Below are positions 41,688 through 50,340 of a stretch of DNA of 64,000 nt, one piece after another; the first letter of the stretch is position 1, and every line of letters starts with the position of its first letter. The stretch lies in the NCBI GenBank assembly GCA_037147415.1, contig JBAWVF010000003.1, forward strand, positions 4,466 through 68,465. Reading direction: 5' to 3'. Position numbers and translations under genes: made by a program. Under the pieces are notes generated by a model, which was not told where the DNA came from, searched no databases, and saw nothing but the letters and a program-made list of their open reading frames with translations. This DNA is from BOG-933 sp037147415 (lineage in GTDB: Bacteria; Pseudomonadota; Alphaproteobacteria; Azospirillales; Azospirillaceae).

Positions 41688-42728
41688 TCATTTGCGGCCG
41701 GAAGCGGTGCCGGGAATCGGGGCGCCGGGAGTAGGGGCGCCGGGAGTAGGGGCGGGTTTCGCGCTTTGGTTATCGCTACGGGGAATCAGCAGGCCTTCGA
41801 CCCGCTTGCCGGTACTCAGCACGCGGTTGACCTTGGTCTTCATGTTCATTTCGGCGGCGTCACCGTTGACCTGATCCTCGCCGCGGGTGATTTTGACGTT
41901 GCCGACCAGGACCGCAATCTCGGTCGGGGCCGAGTACATCACGCGCTGACAGGTGGCAACGTCGGTCGGCGTCGTGATCAGAACATTGCCGATACCGTCC
42001 ATCCGGTCGAGGTCCATGCCGCCGCCGCTCTCGCCGGGCAGGGTGCCGCCGGTCGCAGCCTTGCCCGCAGGCGGCGGCAGGGCCTTGCCCGCAGGCGGCG
42101 GCGGGGTTTTGCCGCCCTTACCGTCGGCCGGGGCGGCTTGCTTGAATTGGGCGACGATGGTGTCGGCTCTCATGCGGTTATCGTTACGGACCGCGATGGC
42201 GTCCCCTCGGGCGACGCCCAGCTTGGCGCCGTCATAATATTCCAGCGAGTCGCGGGCGGTAATGATATCGGTCGGCGTAACCATCTTAAGGTTTTTGCCG
42301 GTGACGACGCCGACCTGTTTATCGTTGTCCCAAACCCCGTGCTCGCCGAAGATGTCCCGCGATGGCGAGATGACATGAACATTACCTTCCGCGGTCATGC
42401 GGTAGACATCGTTGCCCTTGTCCTTGGTCTCTCGATAATAGGCGGTCAACACGTCGCCGTGGATAATGGTGGTGCCACGGGTCGCGACGGCATTCCCGCG
42501 TGCGACATAGGCCTTTTGGTCCTGGTGCCATTCGATAGCGTTATCGGCCTGCACATTCACCGGTCCGGTGCCTCCCCCCGGCGCGTTCGTGCCGGGCGCG
42601 GGGGCCGCTGCGGGAGCGGCGGGCTCGGCGGCATTCGCGACAAGATACGGTCCCGCAGCCAGCAGCGCGGTCAAAAGAACCGCGGGCAGGGCGGCGAATC
42701 GGCGATATGGAATCGGCTGTGCCATCAT
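41688..42728 (-). CDS. lptA: LPS transport periplasmic protein LptA (OstA-like), long form
   Basis: This 346-residue protein has a signal peptide (LPAVLLTALLAAGPYLVANA) and the OstA beta-jellyroll: DNAIEWHQDQKAYVARGNAV, LTAYYRETKDKGNDVYRMTA and GNVKITRGEDQVNGDAAEMN. At nearly twice the length of E. coli LptA it carries extra Pro/Gly/Ala linkers, including PPPPAGKALPPPAGKAATGG in the middle and a PTPGAP repeat at the C-terminus (DNA repeat at 41719-41753). It bridges LptC and LptD in the periplasm. Start overlaps lptC by four bases. Confidence 0.9.
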   Translation of the reverse strand: MMAQPIPYRRFAALPAVLLTALLAAGPYLVANAAEPAAPAAAPAPGTNAPGGGTGPVNVQADNAIEWHQDQKAYVARGNAVATRGTTIIHGDVLTAYYRETKDKGNDVYRMTAEGNVHVISPSRDIFGEHGVWDNDKQVGVVTGKNLKMVTPTDIITARDSLEYYDGAKLGVARGDAIAVRNDNRMRADTIVAQFKQAAPADGKGGKTPPPPAGKALPPPAGKAATGGTLPGESGGGMDLDRMDGIGNVLITTPTDVATCQRVMYSAPTEIAVLVGNVKITRGEDQVNGDAAEMNMKTKVNRVLSTGKRVEGLLIPRSDNQSAKPAPTPGAPTPGAPIPGTASGRK

Positions 42729-43408
42729 TTCGGATTTCCCTTGGCGGCCGGGGCCGTTTTGCCGACGCCCCCGTTTTGCACGGCGGCCTTCGAGGACCGG
42801 GTAAAGGTTATGGTCTGGCCATGATCGGTGGCAACAAAGCCCTCGGCACGAATTTCACCCGACGGCCCCTGGCCGACCACCTTGTGGTTGCCCCAGGCGT
42901 TTCCGGTCTTCGTGTCGATTTCGGCCTCGTCGGTGACAAACTCGAAGCCGTCATCGCGCAAGACATGGACATTGTCCAGCATCAACAGGCGGGCATCGTC
43001 CTGATTATAGCGGCCGCGCTCGGACGAGATGGTGAGCCAGCTGCCATCGGCCCGAGTCATTTCGGCCTCGGGTTGGACGAGGTCGAGCAGCTGGGCCATG
43101 CCCGGAACCTCGGTCGCGCTTTTGGCAAGCATCGAGAACGGTAAATTCTGGCGATCATGGCTGAAATAGCGGGCATTGACCAGCGAGGTCTGGTTCTTGT
43201 CGATCTTGCCGGTGTTGTTCTGCATGCTCAGGCGCGGCCAGACGAAAATCAGCGAGATCATCAACGCCGCCAGGAGCGGCAGCCCGATTTTAAGCGCAAG
43301 GACGATCCGGCTGTGGCGTTTGCTGAGCGTCCGGTAGCCGGCATGCTCTTGCTGGCGCCGCAGCCAACCTGTTAAAGCCGCGCCGCGGCCGGACTCAGGC
43401 TTGCCCAT
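42725..43408 (-). CDS. lptC: LPS export protein LptC
   Basis: This 227-residue protein has one N-terminal TM helix (IVLALKIGLPLLAALMISLI) and a periplasmic jellyroll of the LptC/YrbK family (LTISSERGRYNQDDARLLML and FEFVTDEAEIDTKTGNAWGN). It receives LPS from LptBFG and passes it to LptA. It is 2 bp from the end of kdsD and overlaps lptA, in the order kdsD-lptC-lptA-lptB-rpoN. Confidence 0.92.
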   Translation of the reverse strand: MGKPESGRGAALTGWLRRQQEHAGYRTLSKRHSRIVLALKIGLPLLAALMISLIFVWPRLSMQNNTGKIDKNQTSLVNARYFSHDRQNLPFSMLAKSATEVPGMAQLLDLVQPEAEMTRADGSWLTISSERGRYNQDDARLLMLDNVHVLRDDGFEFVTDEAEIDTKTGNAWGNHKVVGQGPSGEIRAEGFVATDHGQTITFTRSSKAAVQNGGVGKTAPAAKGNPK

Positions 43409-43410
43409 GG

Positions 43411-44418
43411 TCAGGCGATCCCCGTGCGCAGGCAGTCATGAATGTGAATAATGCCGATCGGCCGTCCGCTTTCGGTAACAAACAGACTGGTGATCGCCAG
43501 TTCATTCATCTGGCCGATCGCCTCGGCAACCAAAGCGCCCGGCCGGATGGTTTTCGGGTGGCTGGTCATGACCCGTTCGGCCGGAACGGCGAGAAGCTCG
43601 GGGTTCATGTGCCGGCGCAGATCGCCATCGGTGATGATTCCGGCCAGCCGACCGTCGGCGTCGGTGATGCCGACGCAGCCGAAATGCTTGGCGGTCATCA
43701 CGAGCAATACCTCGGCCATGGGGGCGTCCAGCCGGGCCAACGGCACATCGGCTCGGGCATGCATGATGTCGGACACCTTCAGCAGCGCCCGCCCGAGTTG
43801 CCCGCCGGGGTGAAGATCATAAAAATCATCGGCGGAAAAGCCGCGCCGCTCATAAAGCGCGACCGCCAAAGCATCGCCCAGCGCCAGCATCATCGTGGTC
43901 GAGGTGGTCGGGGCGATCCCGAGCGAACAGGCTTCCGGCGCGGGCGGCAGCTTCAGAAGCACGTCGGCTTGCTCGGCCAGGGTGGAGCCGGCATTGCGGG
44001 TGATCGCGACCAGCGGAATCCGGAAGCGGCGGGTGTAGGCGATGACATCGCTCAGTTCGCTGGTCTCGCCCGAGTTGGACAGCGCGATCACGCCGTCGCT
44101 GCGGGCGATCATGCCAAGATCGCCGTGACTGGCCTCGCCCGGATGGACGAACAGGGCCGGCGTCCCGGTCGAGGCGAGCGTTGCCGCGATCTTGCGCGCG
44201 ATATGGCCGCTTTTGCCCATGCCGGTGACCACGATTCGTCCCTGAACCGCCTCCAGGCAGGTCAGTGCCTGCTCAAAAGTGAGGTCAAGACCGTCCGCCA
44301 GCCGGTGCAGGGCCTCGGCTTCCAAGGTGAGTACGCGGCGAGCGCTGGCGCAACCGTCGGGTCGGTCGGGTGGCGGGGGCGCCGAGGGCTGAGAAACGGA
44401 ACCGGTCAAAGTGTGCAT
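43411..44418 (-). CDS. kdsD: Arabinose-5-phosphate isomerase (KpsF/GutQ family)
   Basis: Starting at MHTLTGSVSQPSAPPPP (the frame also allows a GTG at 44472), this is a 335-residue protein. An N-terminal SIS domain (VTGMGKSGHIARKIAATLAS, SNSGETSELSDVI) is followed by two CBS domains (residues about 200-335; ITDGDLRRHMNPE and FVTESGRPIGIIHIHDCLR). It makes arabinose 5-phosphate, the first step to Kdo for the LPS core, which suits its place upstream of lptC. The Pro-rich N-terminal 25 residues are an extension. Confidence 0.93.
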   Translation of the reverse strand: MHTLTGSVSQPSAPPPPDRPDGCASARRVLTLEAEALHRLADGLDLTFEQALTCLEAVQGRIVVTGMGKSGHIARKIAATLASTGTPALFVHPGEASHGDLGMIARSDGVIALSNSGETSELSDVIAYTRRFRIPLVAITRNAGSTLAEQADVLLKLPPAPEACSLGIAPTTSTTMMLALGDALAVALYERRGFSADDFYDLHPGGQLGRALLKVSDIMHARADVPLARLDAPMAEVLLVMTAKHFGCVGITDADGRLAGIITDGDLRRHMNPELLAVPAERVMTSHPKTIRPGALVAEAIGQMNELAITSLFVTESGRPIGIIHIHDCLRTGIA

Positions 44419-44545
44419 CGCTTCACTGATAAGGGTCTTCGACCGAGCGCACGAGCCTCGTACGCCGGTCACGCCATACCCTAGCGCGAAGTGCGGCCCC
44501 GGTCACGCACAGTCGTAATATTCGGCCCCGTCCGGGGGTAAATGT

Positions 44546-45157
44546 TCAGTGCGCGAGGATGTCGGGATCGGTCCAGCCGCCGAGGTCGAGCAGGGCCCGG
44601 GTCGGCAGAAAGCGGAAGCAGGCTTGAGCGAGGTCCTGTCGTCCCTCGCGCACCAGCATTGCGTCGAGGCGCCGGCGCAGCGCGTGCAGATGCAACACGT
44701 CGGACGCGGCATATTTCAGTTGCTCGGGGGTCAGATCGGTGGCGCCCCAGTCGGAGGTTTGCTGCTGCTTCGATAGTTCGACTCCAAGCAGATCCTTGCA
44801 CAGGTCTTTCAGCCCGTGGCGGTCGGTGAAGGTCCGGACCAGTCGCGATGCGACCTTGGTGCAATAAACCGGCTCGATTACCAGATCCATCCAGAATTTG
44901 ACCGCGGCAATATCGAATCGAGCGAAATGAAACAGCTTGGTCACGGCGGGGTCGGTCAGCAGCCGGCGCAGGTTGGGCGCCCGATAATCGCCGTCACGGA
45001 ACTGCACGATATGAGCGGTGCCGTCGCCCGCCGAAAGCTGAACCAGGCAGAGCCGGTCGCGCGGCGGGTTCAGTCCCATGGTTTCGGTATCGATCGCGAC
45101 GCAGTCGCCCCAGGTTAAGCCGTCGGGCAAATCACCGTCATGGAGGTCGATGGGCAA
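44546..45157 (-). CDS. Ribonuclease D family 3'-5' exonuclease (short form)
   Basis: The catalytic DEDDy residues are present: AIDTETMGL (D, E), FHFARFDIAAV (D) and YAASDVLHL (Y-x3-D). At about 203 residues it lacks the HRDC domains of full RNase D, as is usual for alphaproteobacterial short forms. I chose a TTG start (LPIDLHDGDLPDG, complement of 45155-45157) with GGAG upstream; the ATG at 45205 lies inside the tRNA terminator. It acts on structured RNA 3' ends, perhaps tRNA, and its gene follows a tRNA gene here. Confidence 0.87.
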   Translation of the reverse strand: MPIDLHDGDLPDGLTWGDCVAIDTETMGLNPPRDRLCLVQLSAGDGTAHIVQFRDGDYRAPNLRRLLTDPAVTKLFHFARFDIAAVKFWMDLVIEPVYCTKVASRLVRTFTDRHGLKDLCKDLLGVELSKQQQTSDWGATDLTPEQLKYAASDVLHLHALRRRLDAMLVREGRQDLAQACFRFLPTRALLDLGGWTDPDILAH

Positions 45158-45194
45158 GGCGGATCTCCGCAGCGTTAAAGCAAAAGCATCGGGG

Positions 45195-45230
45195 CAAAAA
45201 AACAACCCCGTCCGCGGTCGGATCGGGGTT
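45195..45230 (-). terminator. Terminator of tRNA-Leu
   Basis: On the minus strand AACCCCG-A-TCCG-ACCG-CGGA-CGGGGTT is followed by GTTTTTTTG, a strong Rho-independent terminator 19 bases after the tRNA CCA end. Confidence 0.92.
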
Positions 45231-45248
45231 CACGATACCTATCATAGA

Positions 45249-45335
45249 TGGTGCCCGGGAGAAGACTCGAACTTCCACGACATTTCTGCCACAGGTACCT
45301 GAAACCTGCGCGTCTACCAATTCCGCCACCCGGGC
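45249..45335 (-). tRNA. tRNA-Leu (anticodon CAG)
   Basis: The 87-nt minus-strand sequence starts GCCCGGGTGGCGGAATTGG and ends in CCCGGGCACCA; the acceptor stem GCCCGGG/CCCGGGC is perfect. The anticodon stem CAGGT/ACCTG encloses TTCAGGT, so the anticodon is CAG. A long variable arm and a TTCGAGT T-loop complete the class II tRNA. CCA is encoded. Confidence 0.95.
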
Positions 45336-45360
45336 TCAAGTGTCGGCCTGTGAGGTCGGG

Positions 45361-45389
45361 TTTCTATCGTCCCGGCTCGACCCTGTCAA
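45361..45389 (-). promoter_or_regulatory. Promoter of tRNA-Leu
   Basis: Minus strand TTGACA (complement of 45384-45389), a 17-bp spacer and TAGAAA (complement of 45361-45366). The predicted start is about 19 nt before the mature tRNA 5' end. Confidence 0.78.
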
Positions 45390-45449
45390 CCGGTTTATTC
45401 TCCGGCCTTTTCGCTTTTTGGCGATGACATATGTTATTCATGGGAAGAG

Positions 45450-45476
45450 GATACGGCGGGATACGGCGGGATACGG
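45450..45476. repeat. 10-bp tandem repeat
   Basis: GATACGGCGG occurs at 45450-45459 and 45460-45469, with a partial third GATACGG at 45470-45476, in the spacer between the tRNA promoter and the NDUFA9-like gene. Confidence 0.9.
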
Positions 45477-45558
45477 AAAACCCCCTATAGCCGGGCGGGG
45501 GAGGCTCCGATATACAGCCACACGTCAGGGTTTATAGAGCGCAGTGCGGGGGAAATCC

Positions 45559-46521
45559 ATGATCGGTCGTAACAGGGTGATCACCGTCTTCGGCGGCAGC
45601 GGGTTTATTGGCCGTCATCTGGTACGGCGTCTCGCCAAGCTGGAGCAAACGACGGTTCTCGTTGCCTGCCGGAATCCCGGGCGCGCCGCGTTCCTGAAAC
45701 CGGCCGGCGATATCGGGCAGATTATTCCGATGGGCGTCGATATCTCCAGCGATGATTCGGTGGCTCGAGTGGTGTCGGGCGCCGATGTCGTGATTAACCT
45801 GATCGGCATTTTATATGAAAGCGGGCGCTGGACTTTCCAGGCGGCCCATACCGAGGCTGCCGAACGCATTGCCCGTGCGGCCAAGGCGGCCGGGGCCGAG
45901 CGTCTGGTGCAGATCTCTGCGATCGGGGCCGATCGTAATTCGGCGTCGGCCTATGCCCGGACCAAGGCTCTTGGTGAGTTGGCGGTGCGTCAGGCCTTTC
46001 CCGAGGCGACCGTGGTGCGGCCGAGCATTGTGTTCGGACCCGAGGATAATTTCTTTAACCGCTTCGCGACCATGGCCCGCATCTTGCCGTTTCTGCCGTT
46101 GATCGGTGGTGGCCATACCCGGTTTCAACCGGTTTATGTCGGCGATGTCGCCGACGCGATCATGGCGATTTTGCGGGACGGTGCGACCGCGGGTCGGGAT
46201 TACGAACTGGGCGGGCCTGCGGTTTACAGCTTCCGCCAATTGATGAGTTTGGTGATGGCGGAAATCCGCCGCACGCGCACGCTGGTGTCGATACCGTGGC
46301 GTCTGGCTTATCTTCAAGCGACAATTCTGGAAAAGCTGCCTTGTCCCTTGCTTACCCGCGATCAACTCGAGTTGCTGAAGAAGGACAATCTGGTTGATCC
46401 GGAGGCGCCGGGTCTGCGCGATCTGGGGATAACGCCGACGGCGGTCGAGGTGGTGATCCCGACCTATCTGCATCGCTTTCGGCCGGGCGGGGACTATAGC
46501 CGTAGCGCTCATGCCCGCTGA
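45559..46521 (+). CDS. NDUFA9-like NAD(P)-binding protein (complex I-associated SDR)
   Basis: Starting at MIGRNRVITVFGGSGFIGRH, this 320-residue atypical short-chain dehydrogenase has GGSGFIG for NAD(P) binding. VVINLIGILYE, RLVQISAIGADRNSASAYAR and VVRPSIVFGPEDNFFNRFA are shared with NDUFA9, the complex I accessory subunit. The active-site YxxxK is replaced by YARTK, with Y and K spacing conserved. Alphaproteobacterial homologues are thought to have given rise to the mitochondrial subunit; the catalytic role is uncertain. Monocistronic, with its own terminator. Confidence 0.85.
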   Translation: MIGRNRVITVFGGSGFIGRHLVRRLAKLEQTTVLVACRNPGRAAFLKPAGDIGQIIPMGVDISSDDSVARVVSGADVVINLIGILYESGRWTFQAAHTEAAERIARAAKAAGAERLVQISAIGADRNSASAYARTKALGELAVRQAFPEATVVRPSIVFGPEDNFFNRFATMARILPFLPLIGGGHTRFQPVYVGDVADAIMAILRDGATAGRDYELGGPAVYSFRQLMSLVMAEIRRTRTLVSIPWRLAYLQATILEKLPCPLLTRDQLELLKKDNLVDPEAPGLRDLGITPTAVEVVIPTYLHRFRPGGDYSRSAHAR

Positions 46522-46544
46522 CAAAACACCATAAGCAATAAAAT

Positions 46545-46574
46545 CAGGGTACGACAAGACAGGGTACGACAAGA
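46545..46574. repeat. 15-bp tandem repeat after the NDUFA9-like gene
   Basis: CAGGGTACGACAAGA occurs at 46545-46559 and 46560-46574, followed by the start of a third copy (CAGGG) and a G run. It begins 23 bases after the stop codon and just before the terminator. Confidence 0.92.
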
Positions 46575-46581
46575 CAGGGGG

Positions 46582-46610
46582 GGGCGGGCTTGACCCGCCC
46601 TTTCCGTTTG
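46582..46610 (+). terminator. Terminator of the NDUFA9-like gene
   Basis: GGGCGGG-CTTGA-CCCGCCC is followed by TTTCCGTTTG. Confidence 0.78.
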
Positions 46611-46633
46611 TTCGGTCCGGCGTTTTGTTTGGT

Positions 46634-47521
46634 TCAGCTTCGTTCCGGTACGGGGAAGCCGCCGGGATGGTTGGTGGTTACGCGCTCGACCACGGTTTGA
46701 TCGTCTCGGCCGGCATCGAGGTGGGCTGCGCTGTTGTGCAGCGGGCCGAGCAGGGCGGGGGCGGGCCGCTGTGCTGCCAGCGGCAGTACCGTGGCGGCAC
46801 CCTTGTCCCGGCGAACCGGATAGGGCAACCCGGTGGCGGGGGCCGGCTTTGGCTTGCGGCGGGAGCGGGTGAACAGAATCATGTTGCCCAAGATGATAAT
46901 CATGACCACGGCGGCTAAATATTCGATCAGGGTGAATACCAGGGCGCGTTCACCCGACAGAGACAGGCCGACGCTGATCGCCAGCCCGGCGGCAGCTAAG
47001 GCCAGGATCAACCCGACCAGCACCTTGAGCGCGTCGATCAGGCGCCGCACCAGCCAGGGCAGGAAGATCAACACGGCCAGCGTTACCACCAGCACGCCGA
47101 GCAACAGCGGTGCGAAATAGCTGGCCACCAGCCAGGACGCGATGTCGGGAGCGACCAACGGCAGGAAATCGTTGAGCGTTTTGCCGCGTTCCTCCAGATG
47201 GCTGCTCAGCACCATCAAATGCCCGAGCCCGGCCTGAAGCTTGCCGGCTTGCAAGGCGATTTTCCCTTTGTCCAGCAGCTCCTGGTCTTCCTTGCCGAAC
47301 CAGTCGGGCGGATTGCTCCGGGCCGGACCGGCGAGTCGGGTCACCCCTTGGGCCAGCAGGCGGGCGCTCGGCCCGGTTTCCTTGATCGGCGCCCAGTTGT
47401 TAAGCGTGGCGATATCGTACGCAGCCGGTTGCCCCACCCACATCACCGCCCCGCCCGCAGGCAGGGTGACGGCGATCAACAGAATCAGGATGCGCCAGAA
47501 GATCATCTTGAACCGGCTCAT
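46634..47521 (-). CDS. Hypothetical membrane protein
   Basis: Starting at MSRFKMIFWRILILLIAVTL (AAGG upstream; complement of 47519-47521), this is a 295-residue protein. It has an N-terminal signal anchor, a periplasmic helical stretch (residues about 30-120; KGKIALQAGKLQAGLGHLMV) and three further TM segments between about 125 and 225 (YFAPLLLGVLVVTLAVLIFL, LVGLILALAAAGLAISVGLS, IEYLAAVVMIIILGNMILF). The cytoplasmic tail is basic and Pro-rich. I recognise no family. It is convergent with the NDUFA9-like gene. Confidence 0.75.
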   Translation of the reverse strand: MSRFKMIFWRILILLIAVTLPAGGAVMWVGQPAAYDIATLNNWAPIKETGPSARLLAQGVTRLAGPARSNPPDWFGKEDQELLDKGKIALQAGKLQAGLGHLMVLSSHLEERGKTLNDFLPLVAPDIASWLVASYFAPLLLGVLVVTLAVLIFLPWLVRRLIDALKVLVGLILALAAAGLAISVGLSLSGERALVFTLIEYLAAVVMIIILGNMILFTRSRRKPKPAPATGLPYPVRRDKGAATVLPLAAQRPAPALLGPLHNSAAHLDAGRDDQTVVERVTTNHPGGFPVPERS

Positions 47522-47585
47522 GACTTGCCTTCTCTCTTCCGCAAAATCCCGGAGCGGAGACGTGACCACACTCCGCCGGCCGTGT

Positions 47586-48578
47586 CTACTTTCTTACATC
47601 AATCACGGTACGGCCGCGCACCCGACCCTTGACGATGGTCTCGGCCAGCTCGAATACCTTGGATAAGGGTTCGATCGTGGTTATAGCGTCGAGCTTGGTC
47701 TTGTCGAGGTCGGTCGCCAGCCGGGACCAAGCCTGTTCGCGCTTTACCCGCGGCGCCATCACCGAGTCGACCCCGAGCAGCGACACCCCGCGCAAGATGA
47801 ACGGGAACACCGAGGAGGGCAGGTCGGCGCCCCCGGCCAGACCGCAGGCGGCAACCGCGCCATGGCGCAGGGTTTGGGCGATGACGTTGGCCAAGGTGAC
47901 GCCGCCCACCGAATCGACGGCGCCGGCCCAGCGCTCGCGTTGCAGCGGCGGCGCCTTGTCCAGGAGAGTCGTGCGCTCGATGAAGCCGGAGGCGCCCAAA
48001 GCGGTCAGATAGGCGTGCGTCTCCGGCCGTCCGGTCGAGGCGATAACCCGGTAACCGAGCCGCGCCAGCACCGAGACCGCAATCGAGCCCACCCCGCCGG
48101 CCGCGCCGGTCACCAACACGTCGCCTTGCCCGGGGCGCACTCCGGCGTGTTCCAAGGCCAGTATGGCCAGCATAGCGGTGTAACCCGCGGTCCCGACCGC
48201 CATCGCTTCGGCGAGCGAGAAGGTGTCGGGCACCCGCACCAGCCATTCCGGCTTCAGCCGCTGCTTTTGAATATAGCCGCCCCATTCCGTCTCGGACAGA
48301 TTCCAACCGTTGACCAGCACCCGGTCGCCCGGCTGCCATTCGGGTGAGCGTGATTCGGCGACCGTGCCGGCCAGATCAACCCCGCACACCATGGGAAACT
48401 TGCGGGCGATCCGGCCCTTGCCGGTCAGCGCCAGCCCGTCCTTATAGTTCAAGGTTGAATAGGCGACATCGACCAGCACGTCATGGTCGGGCAAATCGGC
48501 CACGTCGAGTTGCTTGAAGGACGCCTTCGGTTTGCCGTCCACCTCTTCGAGCATCACGGCATTGAGTGTTTCAGTCAT
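47586..48578 (-). CDS. acuI: Acrylyl-CoA reductase AcuI / YhdH-family quinone-type oxidoreductase
   Basis: This 330-residue zinc-free medium-chain dehydrogenase has STLNYKDGLALTGKGRI, PMVCGVDLAGTV and the NADPH motif VTGAAGGVGSIAVSVLARLG. The set VLVNGWNLSETEWGGYIQKQ is typical of the YhdH/AcuI group, which reduces acryloyl-CoA to propionyl-CoA with NADPH. It lies 3 bp downstream of thiE in the same direction, but no functional link is obvious. Confidence 0.9.
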   Translation of the reverse strand: MTETLNAVMLEEVDGKPKASFKQLDVADLPDHDVLVDVAYSTLNYKDGLALTGKGRIARKFPMVCGVDLAGTVAESRSPEWQPGDRVLVNGWNLSETEWGGYIQKQRLKPEWLVRVPDTFSLAEAMAVGTAGYTAMLAILALEHAGVRPGQGDVLVTGAAGGVGSIAVSVLARLGYRVIASTGRPETHAYLTALGASGFIERTTLLDKAPPLQRERWAGAVDSVGGVTLANVIAQTLRHGAVAACGLAGGADLPSSVFPFILRGVSLLGVDSVMAPRVKREQAWSRLATDLDKTKLDAITTIEPLSKVFELAETIVKGRVRGRTVIDVRK

Positions 48579-48581
48579 GAC

Positions 48582-49244
48582 TCAACCTCTCGCTGTGGCA
48601 ATCGCGGCGTTGAAGGCGCGGACGGCGGCGGCGGGACCATCGGGATGGTTCCAGACCGCAGTGACCGCGGCGATAAAATCGGCGCCGGCTTGGACCAGGG
48701 GCGCGCAATTATCCGGGGTGATGCCGCCGATCGCGACACACGGAATTTCGAAGATCTCGCTCCACCACTCCAGGATTTCGGGTTCGGGCCGATAGGGCGT
48801 GTCGTGGGTTTTGGTCGGATAAAAGGCGCCGAACGCGACATAATCGGCACCCTGTTCGCCGGCCTCCATCGCAAAATGGCGGCTGTCGTGACAAGTGATC
48901 CCAACGATGGCGTCGGCGCCGAGCTTGCGCCGGGCCTCGGCGTAAGAGCCGTCCTTCCGCCCGATATGGACACCGTCGCAGCCGGTCTCGGCCGCAAGAT
49001 CGGGCCGGTCATTCAGAATAAAGGCGACCTCCCGGCTTTGTGCGATCGGCCGCAGCAGGTCGCAGGCGCGCCGGATCGAGTCGGCGTCGGCGGTAGCGCT
49101 GCCGTCCGCACTCTTCAGGCGCAGCTGGACGCAGGCGACGTCGCCGGCATCAAGCGCCGCCGTCAGCAACGGCGCGAATGTGACCGGATCGAGCCGGGCC
49201 GGTGTGACCAGATAAAGGCGGCAGGCAAGGGCGGCGGCGGGCAT
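48582..49244 (-). CDS. thiE: Thiamine phosphate synthase
   Basis: Starting at MPAAALACRLYLVTPARLDP (the frame extends upstream to 49304), this 220-residue TIM-barrel has VQLRLKSADG, FILNDRPDLAAETGCDGVHI for the pyrophosphate and phosphate sites, and VAIGGITPDNCAPLVQAGAD near the end. It joins HMP-PP and the thiazole phosphate to thiamine phosphate. No other thi genes are nearby. The aldolase upstream is separated by a terminator. Confidence 0.9.
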   Translation of the reverse strand: MPAAALACRLYLVTPARLDPVTFAPLLTAALDAGDVACVQLRLKSADGSATADADSIRRACDLLRPIAQSREVAFILNDRPDLAAETGCDGVHIGRKDGSYAEARRKLGADAIVGITCHDSRHFAMEAGEQGADYVAFGAFYPTKTHDTPYRPEPEILEWWSEIFEIPCVAIGGITPDNCAPLVQAGADFIAAVTAVWNHPDGPAAAVRAFNAAIATARG

Positions 49245-49280
49245 CGGCGAAAACTCGGTGAGTGTAAGATCGGGGCGTAT

Positions 49281-49323
49281 CAAAACACGAACGGCCCTTC
49301 CCATGGATGATGGGAAGGGCCGT
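49281..49323 (-). terminator. Terminator of the aldolase gene
   Basis: A perfect 14-bp stem (ACGGCCCTTCCCAT at 49291-49304 with ATGGGAAGGGCCGT at 49310-49323) has a 5-nt loop and, on the minus strand, is followed by TCGTGTTTTG. Confidence 0.88.
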
Positions 49324-49345
49324 CGGGCCGGTCGCGGGCTTTGGC

Positions 49346-50278
49346 TTACGCCTCTTCACCCTTATAGATACGCACCAGCTTGTCGAGCAGCTTCAGCGCG
49401 TCGGCGCGCGGACGCTGGAAGCTGTTGCGACCGATGATCGAACCGTTGCCGCCGCCGGCCAGGATGTCGCGAGCGTCCTGATAGACACTGTCTTCACCCT
49501 TGGCGGCGCCACCCGAGAACACCACGATGCGGCGACCGTTGAAGGCCGACTGAATGACATGCTTGACCCGCTCGGCCTGAGTCGCGATCTCGATCTTCTT
49601 CGCCTCGTAGACCTTCTTGGCCTCGCCGTTTTCCAGGTCGGCACTGGGCAGCTTGACCTTGATGATGTGGGCGCCGAGCAGAGCGGCCATGTGGGCGGCG
49701 TAGGCGCCGACATCGACCGCCAGCTCGCCAGTCTTGGAGATCGTGCCGCCGCGCGGATAGGACCACAGGACCGTCGCGAGCCCGACCGACTTGGCCTCGG
49801 CCGCCAGTTCGCGGAACTCTTCCATCTGGTCGAACTGGGCGTCCGAGCCGGGATAAATGGTGAAGCCGATGGCCGCGCAGCCGAGTCGCAGCGCGTCATC
49901 GACCGAAGCGGTCACCGCCTGATCGGCACCTTCCTTGAAGCGCGACAGGCTGTTGGACGAATTCATCTTGAGGATGGTCGGAATCTGGCCGGCGAAGGTG
50001 GACGCTCCCGCTTCCAGCGGTCCCAGCGGCGCAGCGTAGGCGCTGAGGCCGGCGTCGATTGCGAGCTGAAAGTGATAGTGCGGATCGTAGCCGGCCGGAT
50101 TCGGCGCAAAGCTGCGGGCCGGGCCATGCTCAAAGCCCTGGTCCACCGGCAGGATGATCAGCTTGCCGGTGCCGCCGAGGCGGCCTTCCATCAGAATGCG
50201 GGCAAGATTGCCCTTGGTGCCGGCGTTGTCGCTCTCGTAGTGCGAGAGAATTTCCCTGACGCGCGCTGTCGTCTGCAT
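49346..50278 (-). CDS. fbaB: Fructose-bisphosphate aldolase, class I (FbaB/DhnA type)
   Basis: This 310-residue TIM-barrel of the DeoC/LacD/FbaB superfamily has LIILPVDQGFEHGPARSF, IGFTIYPGSD, LGAHIIKVKLPS (Schiff-base lysine region) and RIVVFSGGAAKG with GGGNGSIIGRNSFQRP (phosphate binding). It cleaves fructose 1,6-bisphosphate without metal. The hypothetical gene upstream on the same strand ends 46 bp before it. Confidence 0.92.
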   Translation of the reverse strand: MQTTARVREILSHYESDNAGTKGNLARILMEGRLGGTGKLIILPVDQGFEHGPARSFAPNPAGYDPHYHFQLAIDAGLSAYAAPLGPLEAGASTFAGQIPTILKMNSSNSLSRFKEGADQAVTASVDDALRLGCAAIGFTIYPGSDAQFDQMEEFRELAAEAKSVGLATVLWSYPRGGTISKTGELAVDVGAYAAHMAALLGAHIIKVKLPSADLENGEAKKVYEAKKIEIATQAERVKHVIQSAFNGRRIVVFSGGAAKGEDSVYQDARDILAGGGNGSIIGRNSFQRPRADALKLLDKLVRIYKGEEA

Positions 50279-50304
50279 GTTGCCGTTTCCCCCCGGTCTG
50301 GTCG

Positions 50305-50340
50305 AACCAGGGGATAGTCATAAGCTATAACCCCCTGGTT
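50305..50340 (-). other. Stem-loop between the hypothetical gene and the aldolase gene
   Basis: AACCAGGGG (50305-50313) pairs with CCCCTGGTT (50332-50340) across an 18-nt loop holding the hypothetical gene's stop codon. There is no T tract; it may attenuate or stabilise the aldolase message. Confidence 0.5.

Noticed and set aside
45158..45205. RNase D start at the ATG at 45205
   Set aside because: It lies within the tRNA-Leu terminator hairpin; TTG at 45157 has a better ribosome site.
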